Made by a program: the position numbers and the translations under genes
The notes under the pieces: model-generated
Databases searched by the model: none
Told to the model about the DNA's origin: nothing
The model's input: only the letters and a program-made list of their open reading frames with translations
In this document: piece after piece, positions 1 through 7,500 of the stretch
Layout of the letters: every line of letters starts with the position of its first letter
Position numbering within the stretch: position 1 is the first letter of the stretch
Assembly: GCA_964483175.1 (NCBI GenBank)
Contig: CAZAAT010000068.1
Coordinates: forward strand, 1 to 10,989
DNA: 10,989 bases
Origin: JAAYHC01 sp964483175
GTDB lineage: Bacteria > Bacillota > UBA5301
Direction of reading: 5' to 3'

Positions 1-7
1 TTGCGGC

Positions 8-448
8 ATGGAGGGCGGGGAAAATGAAAGCGGGACGAAATCCAAAAAATTTTGGGACACGAAAATATTGGAACTACTCCAAAGAACCTTTAGTAACATT
101 GTTCTCCGGAACACTACGGATGATTGTAGTATTGCTTTGATGGTTGATGGTTCGACAGGCGTGAATTCCTATTTGAACCTTTCACTCAATTCGAAACGTG
201 ATTTGCTTGGAATCAGAACCACGGACAAGCCCGGAGTAAAAAGACAGATTCGCCGTTATGACGCCATCATCTCATTACTGGCGGACAAGCCGATGATTTT
301 GTCGGCGATTGCGAAAAAGGTTCACGTCAAACCTAAATATCTCAAAAAGACTATGCGCAAGTTGACTGCAATCGGTTTGATAGAACTACGGAATGGCCGG
401 TATTTTTCCGTCATTGCCGGTAACCCCGAGGAGGAGCAAATAATATGA
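8..448 (+). CDS. Small winged-helix-like protein, first gene of the dynamin operon (5' end uncertain)
   Basis: A 146-residue protein that I do not recognise as a named family. Residues about 84-136 look like a winged helix-turn-helix: a helix (YDAIISLLADKP), a short helix (SAIAKKV), a recognition-like helix (KPKYLKKTMRKLTAIGLI) and a beta wing (ELRNGRYFSVI). The first 80 residues are polar and unassigned. It could be a regulator of the operon or a protein-interaction module. The frame is open to the left edge, so the ATG at 8 may be internal to a longer gene; only seven upstream bases are visible and no ribosome binding site can be judged. The stop codon overlaps the next start by 4 nt (ATGA at 445-448), which indicates translational coupling with the coiled-coil gene. 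Being a real gene is well supported; the DNA-binding role is inference. Confidence 0.7.
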   Translation: MEGGENESGTKSKKFWDTKILELLQRTFSNIVLRNTTDDCSIALMVDGSTGVNSYLNLSLNSKRDLLGIRTTDKPGVKRQIRRYDAIISLLADKPMILSAIAKKVHVKPKYLKKTMRKLTAIGLIELRNGRYFSVIAGNPEEEQII

Positions 449-1269
449 GTGCCCGGTATGATCTGTTGACAGAGTTTCAAAACCTGATTGACAAAATCGG
501 AAAAGAAGTGGCTCAGGAATCGCTTCTGCCGGTAACCGAAAAAATGCTGCAGACGTGGAATCAGCGTATTGATACTTATGAAAAACAAGTTTCTGATCGG
601 CTTGAATCTTTTGCCTATAGCGTCTCCCATGTTGATCAGGTGCTCACGGAATCAACAGAGCTGATGTCAGAGCTGAAATCACTGGCGGACCAGCTTGCGG
701 CCGGTTTTGCTTCCGTAGTTGAAGAGAGCGATATCCCCGGCTTTTTGAAGACTTTAACCGAAGAAATGGAAAATTACCAAAGGTTACGCGTGGAGTTGGC
801 CGACGCTACAAATCGGCTCTCAGAAGTAGCAGTAAACTTGCATGATTACTGCGGAAGATTTGAGGATAGTCTCAAAGCTGCGCACACTCGTTTGGCAGAC
901 AAGATGGCCACCGAGCTGGCTGAGGCTAAAGGGATAGTGAAGGAGTTTACCGACAGTTTAACAAGTTCCAATCATCAGTTATGCACCGTTTTAGCAGAAA
1001 CCGGGCAGCAGGTCGTAACGGCATCCCAAGAATACAATACGAAGGTTTATGAGCTCGAGCAAAACTATCAAGTGATTAACGACAAAATCGAAATGGTATT
1101 AAAATCACTGGCCCAGATGAGTGCCATTTTGGATTCGGAACGGAAAGCCATCGAGGAACTTACTGCTGAGTCACAACTGCTAAGACGTAGAACAGCGATG
1201 CTGACCGGGTTGAGTTTGGTGAGCTTTCTTGCATTAGGATTAACTCTTATCTATTTCTTTTTGAAGTAG
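445..1269 (+). CDS. Coiled-coil protein with a C-terminal membrane anchor
   Basis: A 274-residue, strongly heptad-like, acidic protein. Nearly the whole length to about residue 245 reads as helix and coiled coil (for example LTESTELMSELKSLADQL and LDSERKAIEELTAESQLLRRR). It ends in one hydrophobic segment, about residues 252-273 (TGLSLVSFLALGLTLIYFFL), preceded by RRR and followed only by Lys. It has no N-terminal signal. This is the layout of a tail-anchored protein with the coiled coil in the cytoplasm. No enzymatic motif is visible. The start overlaps the upstream stop by 4 nt and the stop touches the GTG of the GTPase gene, so it is probably co-translated with both. A likely role, inferred from context only, is an adaptor that brings the dynamin-like GTPases to the inner membrane. 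Confidence 0.8.
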   Translation: MSARYDLLTEFQNLIDKIGKEVAQESLLPVTEKMLQTWNQRIDTYEKQVSDRLESFAYSVSHVDQVLTESTELMSELKSLADQLAAGFASVVEESDIPGFLKTLTEEMENYQRLRVELADATNRLSEVAVNLHDYCGRFEDSLKAAHTRLADKMATELAEAKGIVKEFTDSLTSSNHQLCTVLAETGQQVVTASQEYNTKVYELEQNYQVINDKIEMVLKSLAQMSAILDSERKAIEELTAESQLLRRRTAMLTGLSLVSFLALGLTLIYFFLK

Positions 1270-2571
1270 GTGAGCTTTTTGAGACAGGCAGCCGAATATG
1301 CCGTTGAGTTTTATACGCACTTGTCCGAGCGAATTGAAGCAATCGAACGGATGTCGCTGAAAAAAGACATTCGAGACAGGGCAAACCGGCTAATGAAGCT
1401 AGATGGTGCAATCACCGAAAGATGCGAAGACAAGATCGGCACTATGCTGGCTGATGCCCTGGACACGATCTGGCAAACTGCGGTTAAGATAAATCAAATG
1501 GCCGACAGCGTGGACCAACCGTTCATGTTATTCGTGGTTGACATGGGAAAATATGGGAAATCCACTCTGATAAACTCGCTTGTAGGTTCACGGGTTGCAG
1601 ATATGGGCGTTCTCCCTAAGACCTGGAAAATCGATATTTTTACTGCCACCCGACCACAGGGGTCGGTATTAATCAAAGAACGATCGGGGCGAGAGCGACA
1701 GGTAAGTGTCGAGGCAGCTAAAGAGATTTTGGCCCAAGAGGAAAAAAAATACGAAGAATCGCGTGCGTTTATTAATTCCGAGCTAAAGAAGAACCTATCT
1801 CGCCTAGAGACAGTAGAACAAAAGATGGAGTTCCGCCGGCTGCTGTTTAAGCGGCACCTGTATGAATCCCCTATTTCGGAAGTTCATTGGCCATGTTCCG
1901 GCTCACGCCTATTAGATAAATTTAACATTATTGATACGCCCGGACTTTTTCAAGAACTCCTTTCGGAGGGTATTCAAGCCAGCCTCCGTGACTATTATCA
2001 TAAAGCAGACGGGGTTTTATGGTTGTTGGATGCCACTAAAAATTCCGCCAAGACCCCTCGAGAAATGCTTGATGAACTTGACAAGGCTTTGAATGAGGTT
2101 GGCGGTAGGACCGACAATATTGTTGCGGTGCTAAATCGAATGGATGTAATCGGGGATGAACCTGAGGTCCGGAAAAAGGTTCTTGATGAGGCTTATTGGA
2201 TTTTTGGCGGATGCTTTCGCCAGATCGTGCCATTTTCGGCCAGACTTGCCCTTGAAGCCGTTGAAAAAGGGGACTCCGACCTGAAAAAAATCAGCGGTCT
2301 TGATGACCTACTACAGGCTATTGATACCCATTTTAGCTCGAGAGCGATCCGGCTTAGAAAAGAGAGCAAGGTTGTCGGGGTAAAAGGCTATCTTAAAGAT
2401 GCTGCTATAGTTTGTAACCAATACTGCATGCGGTTAGAATATGATGAAGGGCGTAGAGAGGATCTCCAGCAAGAATTGACAGGCAAAATATACGACTTCC
2501 GTGATAAATTTGCTAAACAGGCTAAAGACCTGCTTGGAACATATCGGGGAAACGGTATTACAAAATATTGA
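1270..2571 (+). CDS. Dynamin-like GTPase, N-terminal part of a frameshifted gene
   Basis: A 433-residue fragment carrying the GTPase domain of a bacterial dynamin-like protein. Visible motifs are a P-loop at residues 91-98 (DMGKYGKS), switch I around Thr119 (LPKT), G3 DTPG at 222-225 and G4 NRMD at 289-292. The long charged helical insert between switch I and G3 (about 140-195) is unusual in length. The first P-loop residue is Asp where the family has Gly (GxxxxGKS); Lys97 and Ser98 are kept. The start is a GTG directly after the upstream TAG with only a weak purine-rich site. The frame stops at 2569-2571, just past the GTPase domain, while the next frame carries the expected helical and membrane part. 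Removing one base near CTG-C-TTG (2530-2536) would join them into a protein of about 662 residues. As written, the fragment lacks stalk and paddle. Confidence 0.8.
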   Translation: MSFLRQAAEYAVEFYTHLSERIEAIERMSLKKDIRDRANRLMKLDGAITERCEDKIGTMLADALDTIWQTAVKINQMADSVDQPFMLFVVDMGKYGKSTLINSLVGSRVADMGVLPKTWKIDIFTATRPQGSVLIKERSGRERQVSVEAAKEILAQEEKKYEESRAFINSELKKNLSRLETVEQKMEFRRLLFKRHLYESPISEVHWPCSGSRLLDKFNIIDTPGLFQELLSEGIQASLRDYYHKADGVLWLLDATKNSAKTPREMLDELDKALNEVGGRTDNIVAVLNRMDVIGDEPEVRKKVLDEAYWIFGGCFRQIVPFSARLALEAVEKGDSDLKKISGLDDLLQAIDTHFSSRAIRLRKESKVVGVKGYLKDAAIVCNQYCMRLEYDEGRREDLQQELTGKIYDFRDKFAKQAKDLLGTYRGNGITKY

Positions 2572-3259
2572 GACCATGGCTGAAAATCTGTTTGATATCA
2601 ACGATGAAAAGCAGCGCACCGAATATGTTCAGACTCAAGTATTCGAGCAAGCGCAACTGGAAAAGATCAATCGTTCGATGACTGCGTTTCTGCAAAGTAA
2701 CGCCAAGTATATTTACACCACCATGTATTCAAAATCGCTGTTCCATGAATTTGAGCATCTGGCTCAGGTTAACTTAGCGTCTGAGATCGTCAGTGAGGCC
2801 ATCGGACAGGATATAAATGTTAATGCTATTGACGCAGAGGTTGCCGGGGGTCAGTTCCTTGCGGGGCTGGGTCTGGGTATTATTGCGGCGTTTGCATTTG
2901 GTTTGCCCGGATTGCTAGTGGGATTATTAGCAAACTTACCTATCGGCAGATGGGCTATAATCCAGTTTAAACTACCAAAGTTACAAAGGCAGCTTACAGA
3001 CCATCTCAATACATATATGAGCAAATTGATAACAGAATATAGCACTGCGATAACCAAGGTTTGTACACAGATTCATGACCCTATTAACTCAGCTCGGGAA
3101 GATTCCTTTGCCTCCATTCACTGCGACTCCAGTCAAGTTGAGTTTGTTTTGGATTCACTCCGTTTCGGGCTAACACAGATTGCAGAGATAGAATTTACGG
3201 ATATCGACATAGTCAAAATGATTGCAGGGGGTTATGATCATGCGGAACTGGTTGGTTGA
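2501..3259 (+). CDS. Dynamin-like protein, C-terminal stalk and membrane paddle, downstream of frameshift
   Basis: This frame (+1 relative to the GTPase fragment) encodes helical stalk sequence followed by a hydrophobic paddle. Counting from the GTG at 2501, the paddle covers about residues 116-149 (GGQFLAGLGLGIIAAFAFGL and the following LPGLLVGLLANLPIG). The remainder is amphipathic helix. It has no GTPase motifs. The order matches the C-terminal half of bacterial dynamin-like proteins, and the second GTPase in this operon has the same layout in one frame. The frame is open only from 2480. The GTG at 2501 has no convincing ribosome binding site, nor does the ATG at 2576, so independent translation is doubtful. 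More likely it is the second half of the 1270 gene, separated by a one-base insertion, a sequencing error, or less likely a programmed +1 shift. Its end overlaps the next gene by 20 nt. Confidence 0.7.
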   Translation: MINLLNRLKTCLEHIGETVLQNIETMAENLFDINDEKQRTEYVQTQVFEQAQLEKINRSMTAFLQSNAKYIYTTMYSKSLFHEFEHLAQVNLASEIVSEAIGQDINVNAIDAEVAGGQFLAGLGLGIIAAFAFGLPGLLVGLLANLPIGRWAIIQFKLPKLQRQLTDHLNTYMSKLITEYSTAITKVCTQIHDPINSAREDSFASIHCDSSQVEFVLDSLRFGLTQIAEIEFTDIDIVKMIAGGYDHAELVG

Positions 3260-5006
3260 AATGTGGGACAAGCTTAATTTATCACCGCTGAGATCCGGTG
3301 CGAGTAAACCGGTTAAGCCGCCTTTAGAAAATTTGAAAGAAATCTGTGATCAACTTGACATTTTAATCCGCAACTTGGACAAGCGAGTGTCTATTGTTGT
3401 CATGGGTGAGGTAAAGGCCGGTAAGCCCACACTTATCAACGCTTTAGTCGGCGACAACATTGCGCCTACCAACGTATTGGAATGCACTTCGGCTATCATG
3501 GAAATTGAGTTTGCACCGCAGGAAGAGGCAGTCATTGTTTTCCACGATGGGAGTAAGCAGACCGGTACCATTACCGAAATAAAAAATCTATTGGATAGCA
3601 AGAAAGAGTCGCAATGTGACGAGTTCTTTAGACGTTGTCAAGTTGTTAAGATAAGTTATCCGTTGGCGGAGCTCAGGAATCTCAGACTTGTTGATACACC
3701 GGGAATTGAGACCGTGACCGGAGCCAACGAGGCAATTGCGAACAAGTATATCCAAGAAGCTGACGTAATTCTGTGGGTACTGGATGCGAACACGCTGGCT
3801 AATACTAGAATTATAGACAATATCTCCAAAGCTGCAAAAATGGGCAAACCTCTTGTTGTTGTATTAAACCGCATTGATCAGGTTGACGGTGACCCTGAAG
3901 AATTAGTTGATTACGTCTTTAGTGCGCTCATGGTTTTCGATATAGCCGTTGTACTGCCTCTTTCGGCTAAAAAAGCATATGAAGCCGTCCGTACCGATGA
4001 CGAAAGGCTGCTTAGAGAAAGTGGATTTGTAAAGTTACGTGATTACCTCGAACAGAACATTAATATGGCAACGGCTGCCGTAAAGGATGAATCGGCACGG
4101 TCGTCTGCAGAAGCGCTCTTAAGATTAGACCTGGCAATTCATGATGCCTACCTCAAACAGTTGGCCTTTTTAGAAGCTCAGCTAGGCAAGCATCGTGAAG
4201 AGGTTTGTTTACGATCAGAGAAAATTGTCAATTATTTACAAGAATGGCTTCAGAACAGGGTGTATCTCGGTGGCGGACGTGGTTTGTTGGATATGGAGCT
4301 TAATTCCTTGAAATCCCAGAGCAAAGTGACCCCAGAACTGATTCAGTCTAATTTATCAAGGGAAGCCGTGGCCCGCTGGTGGGAAAAGATTGCCATGGAG
4401 CTTAATGATATGTTTGCTCGAGAGTGGGAGAAAAACGAACAACTGCTGATTGCCGATCTCCAATCCTCATTTGAGGACTTTGAAAACACAATTTATGTGG
4501 CTAACCAGGCTGACCAGGGGAATGATCTATTTTCTAATGCTTTGACCGGTGTTGGCGAAGGTTTGAAATTCGGCAGCGTGGCCGCAGCAAGTACGGCAGC
4601 CTATTTAGCTTGGCTCGGACCGAATGCCGCAACTATCGCCTTCATACCAGCTGCAGCAGCCGTTTTGCCTACGTTCTTGATTTCCGGCGGCGTTGCAGGG
4701 TTGATAATGGGTGCTATGGGGCTGAGAGCTAAGAAGAAAAAGCATAATGATCTTATGCTTGAGCTAAAGAATTATGTAAATGAAATACGCAATAAGTTTG
4801 TCTATGAGTTTTTGCGGCCTACGGTTTTTCCGCAGATCAAAGCCAAATCCGAGGAGGTTGCTTATCAATTCCACCAGAAACTGGTTGAGACGTTGTGCAA
4901 CAATTGGTCTATGGAGGAAATTGACCAGTTGCGCAGTGACCTGCAGACATATTTGCAATCACTCGAGCTCTTGATGACTAAGGACGATACAATGAAAAGC
5001 GCGTAG
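3240..5006 (+). CDS. Dynamin-like GTPase with membrane paddle (second of pair)
   Basis: A 588-residue bacterial dynamin-like protein in one frame. The GTPase domain fills about residues 48-280: P-loop GEVKAGKPT at 56-64, switch I region with Thr83 (LECTSAIM), G3 DTPG at 152-155 and G4 NRID at 210-213. A long helical region follows, then a hydrophobic paddle at about 441-494 with two Ala/Gly-rich segments ending in RAKKKK, then a C-terminal helical bundle. Dynamin-like proteins of this layout bind GTP and insert the paddle into a bilayer to tether, fuse or reshape membranes. The P-loop has Pro63 (CCC at 3426-3428) where the family has Ser, whose hydroxyl binds Mg2+; this should weaken catalysis. 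I chose the ATG at 3240 because AGGGGG at 3226-3231 lies about 8 nt upstream. A TTG at 3222 and an ATG at 3234 are in frame but badly spaced. The pairing suggests a hetero-oligomer with the 1270 product. Confidence 0.88.
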   Translation: MRNWLVEMWDKLNLSPLRSGASKPVKPPLENLKEICDQLDILIRNLDKRVSIVVMGEVKAGKPTLINALVGDNIAPTNVLECTSAIMEIEFAPQEEAVIVFHDGSKQTGTITEIKNLLDSKKESQCDEFFRRCQVVKISYPLAELRNLRLVDTPGIETVTGANEAIANKYIQEADVILWVLDANTLANTRIIDNISKAAKMGKPLVVVLNRIDQVDGDPEELVDYVFSALMVFDIAVVLPLSAKKAYEAVRTDDERLLRESGFVKLRDYLEQNINMATAAVKDESARSSAEALLRLDLAIHDAYLKQLAFLEAQLGKHREEVCLRSEKIVNYLQEWLQNRVYLGGGRGLLDMELNSLKSQSKVTPELIQSNLSREAVARWWEKIAMELNDMFAREWEKNEQLLIADLQSSFEDFENTIYVANQADQGNDLFSNALTGVGEGLKFGSVAAASTAAYLAWLGPNAATIAFIPAAAAVLPTFLISGGVAGLIMGAMGLRAKKKKHNDLMLELKNYVNEIRNKFVYEFLRPTVFPQIKAKSEEVAYQFHQKLVETLCNNWSMEEIDQLRSDLQTYLQSLELLMTKDDTMKSA

Positions 5007-5039
5007 TAAAGTGAACGAACTAGGCTAGAAAAGTTCTTT

Positions 5040-5939
5040 ATGGATTGGATCGCCGGGATTATGAACACCTATTTCGACCGCAAAGCCTTAGAAAAACTGG
5101 AATCGTTCGAGCCCTTAGAACTGGTTGTGCGCAAGTTCAACCAGTACGGCATCGAGAAGATCCTCAGAATCCAGTACACGGGCAGCAACTTGAAGGTCAC
5201 GCCAAACAATTTCCCAGGGGTTTATGATGCGCTCATCGAGGCGTGTACTATTCTTGATCTCCCGTTTGTGCCCCAACTATATATCTGTTGGAATTACATT
5301 GTCAACGCCTTTACGGCCGGTAGTGAAAATCCGATTATCGTGCTCAACTCCGGTTGTATTGACCTCCTGACCCATGAGGAACTGCTTTTCATTCTCGGCC
5401 ATGAAGTCGGGCATATCAAGAGTGAGCATGTTCTGTACCATCAAATGGCTTCGGTTATACCTTTTATGGGGAATCTCTTAGCATCGGCTACGCTGGGGTT
5501 AGGCGGCTTGGTGACTGCCGGCTTAGAAATAGCGCTGTATAACTGGAAATGGATGTCCGAGTTTACTGCTGACCGCGCAGGATTGCTGGCCTGCCAAGAT
5601 CCACGGGTTGCGGCTTCCGCCTTGGCTAAAGCGGCCGGGGCCCCGGTTAAGTACCACGAGGCGATCAATGTTGACGAGTTCATTGTGCAGGCCCGCGAGT
5701 TTGAGGGTTATGATTACGATGCATTGGACAAGGCTGCCAAAGTGTTCAGCATTATGTGGCAAGATCATCCCTGGACCGTGATGCGCGCTGCGGAGTCTTT
5801 CCGCTGGATAGATTCGGGCGAATATGGACGAATCATTCGAGCCGGAACCGAATACCGTGAGGCAAAGAGAAATGCTTCAACAGGTACTGGAATCGAGGCA
5901 TGGGTTTCGAGCAAAGTAAGAGAGTTCGAGCAGTATTAG
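5040..5939 (+). CDS. M48-family zinc metallopeptidase
   Basis: A 299-residue protein of the M48 (HtpX/Ste24-like) peptidase family. The zinc-binding motif HEVGH is at residues 121-125 (5400-5414), within the family-typical context LTHEELLFILGHEVGHIKSE. The third ligand is Glu174 in EFTADRAG (5559-5561). The N-terminal half has the usual block around NAFTAG and PIIVLNSGCIDLL. A hydrophobic stretch lies between the motifs, about 138-168, and may insert in or lie against the membrane. The C-terminal part has the HPWTVMRAAE block seen in these proteins. All catalytic residues are present. It starts 33 nt after the second GTPase on the same strand, so probably the same operon. The ATG at 5061 is an alternative start, and neither site has a strong ribosome binding site. 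Its substrate is unknown; quality control or processing of the membrane-bound neighbours is inference. Confidence 0.9.
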   Translation: MDWIAGIMNTYFDRKALEKLESFEPLELVVRKFNQYGIEKILRIQYTGSNLKVTPNNFPGVYDALIEACTILDLPFVPQLYICWNYIVNAFTAGSENPIIVLNSGCIDLLTHEELLFILGHEVGHIKSEHVLYHQMASVIPFMGNLLASATLGLGGLVTAGLEIALYNWKWMSEFTADRAGLLACQDPRVAASALAKAAGAPVKYHEAINVDEFIVQAREFEGYDYDALDKAAKVFSIMWQDHPWTVMRAAESFRWIDSGEYGRIIRAGTEYREAKRNASTGTGIEAWVSSKVREFEQY

Positions 5940-6025
5940 GGTGTTGGCGGCTTGGGTGTTGGGGAAAGTGCCGGAAAAAGGAAAGGATGTTCGGTGCAAG
6001 CTAATAAATAATAAATGAAGGAAAG

Positions 6026-6109
6026 ATGAGTTCGATGGCTAATGAAAAATATGGTATTTTCGAAAATGGAGGGGGTTTTTCTGCAGGTTTGGCATTTGCG
6101 AAATTTTGA
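6026..6109 (+). CDS. Possible 27-residue small ORF in the leader region
   Basis: An ATG at 6026 preceded by GAAGGAAAG, a fair ribosome binding site, opens a 27-codon frame ending in TGA at 6107-6109. The peptide is MSSMANEKYGIFENGGGFSA followed by seven mostly hydrophobic residues (GLAFAKF). It matches nothing I recognise. It may be a real small gene, or chance within an A-rich leader. The ribosome binding site is the only support. Confidence 0.2.
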   Translation: MSSMANEKYGIFENGGGFSAGLAFAKF

Positions 6110-6168
6110 GTGGTTATTTAGGACAAGCCTGACTCCTGAAACCGGCTTGTTATCGGCAAACCCAGCCG

Positions 6169-6181
6169 CGCAATAATTGCG
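6169..6181. promoter_or_regulatory. 13-nt palindrome abutting the first CRISPR repeat
   Basis: CGCAATAATTGCG has perfect 6-nt arms around one central A and ends exactly one base before repeat 1. Leader-end motifs next to the first repeat guide integration of new spacers in several CRISPR types. The position fits that role or a protein operator, but function is inferred from position only. Confidence 0.4.
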
Positions 6182-7462
6182 GTTGCAGACGTAGACCCGT
6201 TATCAAGGGGACTGAAACGATTTATTTAATCACCCCATGACAGACCTTTTTTTTGGTTGCAGACGTAGACCCGTTATCAAGGGGACTGAAACTTACATCC
6301 AACGATAAAGATATACGATGTATACATTGTTGCAGACGTAGACCCGTTATCAAGGGGACTGAAACATCAATACGATTGAGTGCCAGCTGTATGTCGTACT
6401 GTTGCAGACGTAGACCCGTTATCAAGGGGACTGAAACAACATTCTCCGGTGTTGGCAGCTACTGACTGTTTCCCGTTGCAGACGTAGACCCGTTATCAAG
6501 GGGACTGAAACTCAACTTTCCGTCGACCCCCACATTATCTAAGGCCGTTGCAGACGTAGACCCGTTATCAAGGGGACTGAAACTCCTTAACAGGCGATTT
6601 GTCCGTGGCAAGCTCCCGCCGTTGCAGACGTAGACCCGTTATCAAGGGGACTGAAACTTACGCTAATTGCCGAATGCCCCAGCCTCTCCTGGAGTTGCAG
6701 ACGTAGACCCGTTATCAAGGGGACTGAAACGCAACACGAAGACCATATCCAAGTATCCTATCCTCGGTTGCAGACGTAGACCCGTTATCAAGGGGACTGA
6801 AACCATCAAGGGCAGGTATGTGGCTTTTGAGCTAAAAGTGTTGCAGACGTAGACCCGTTATCAAGGGGACTGAAACTCATTATCAAAATAATAGCTAAAA
6901 TCTACATGAGACGGTTGCAGACGTAGACCCGTTATCAAGGGGACTGAAACTAAGCCGAATCGCGGGTGGCTTGGTTGTTGTAATGCCCGTTGCAGACGTA
7001 GACCCGTTATCAAGGGGACTGAAACTTTCAGGGTCTCCCCAGTCTATACTGCCAATCGCTGTTGCAGACGTAGACCCGTTATCAAGGGGACTGAAACTAT
7101 TTGCAGCTGTCGACCAGTTGCCTTTGGTCGTAGCGTTGCAGACGTAGACCCGTTATCAAGGGGACTGAAACAGCGTTCTTCTAGCGTGGCGAGTGCGTTA
7201 AAGTCAAGTTGCAGACGTAGACCCGTTATCAAGGGGACTGAAACCTCGTGACAACTGCACAAGGGCCAAACCTACGAAACGTTGCAGACGTAGACCCGTT
7301 ATCAAGGGGACTGAAACTAGAGGTTTTCAAGGACAATGCTGAAGCGGTTGAAGTTGCAGACGTAGACCCGTTATCAAGGGGACTGAAACGCAAAACTCCT
7401 CCCAGATTTTGCATGGATCTTTCCTGTTGCAGACGTAGACCCGTTATCAAGGGGACTGAAAC
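6182..7462 (+). repeat. Repeat block 1-18, T at repeat position 19
   Basis: The leader-proximal 18 repeats all read CCCGTTATC at positions 15-23. They are otherwise identical. The 17 spacers inside the block average 36.2 nt (35-38). By the leader-end growth rule these are the younger units. Confidence 0.95.
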
Positions 7463-7500
7463 ATAGGTATTCCAGCTAACCTAGCTTCGTTAATAATTCT

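Larger units (their letters stand above)
5940..6181 (+). promoter_or_regulatory. Probable CRISPR leader and intergenic region
   Basis: 242 nt between the peptidase stop and repeat 1. It is the likely leader because the degenerate repeat is at the far right end and repeats end in GAAAC toward the right. The central part is A-rich. The last 60 nt contain an inverted repeat, ACAAGCC at 6123-6129 with GGCTTGT at 6144-6150 (14-nt loop). They also contain a perfect palindrome CGCAATAATTGCG at 6169-6181 that touches repeat 1. A weak promoter guess is TTGTTA (6148-6153) and CAATAA (6171-6176 region) overlapping the palindrome; I am not confident in it. No clear terminator for the upstream operon is visible. 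Confidence 0.55.

Noticed and set aside
322..630. A 102-codon minus-strand frame
   Set aside because: It is antisense to two overlapping, coupled genes on the + strand and has no supporting features.
2501..3259. A stand-alone membrane protein gene
   Set aside because: The starts at 2501 and 2576 lack ribosome binding sites and the sequence continues the dynamin layout of the gene before it, so a frameshift explains it better.
6106..6142. A degenerate extra repeat before repeat 1
   Set aside because: Only the last 7-8 of 37 positions match; the remainder is at chance level.
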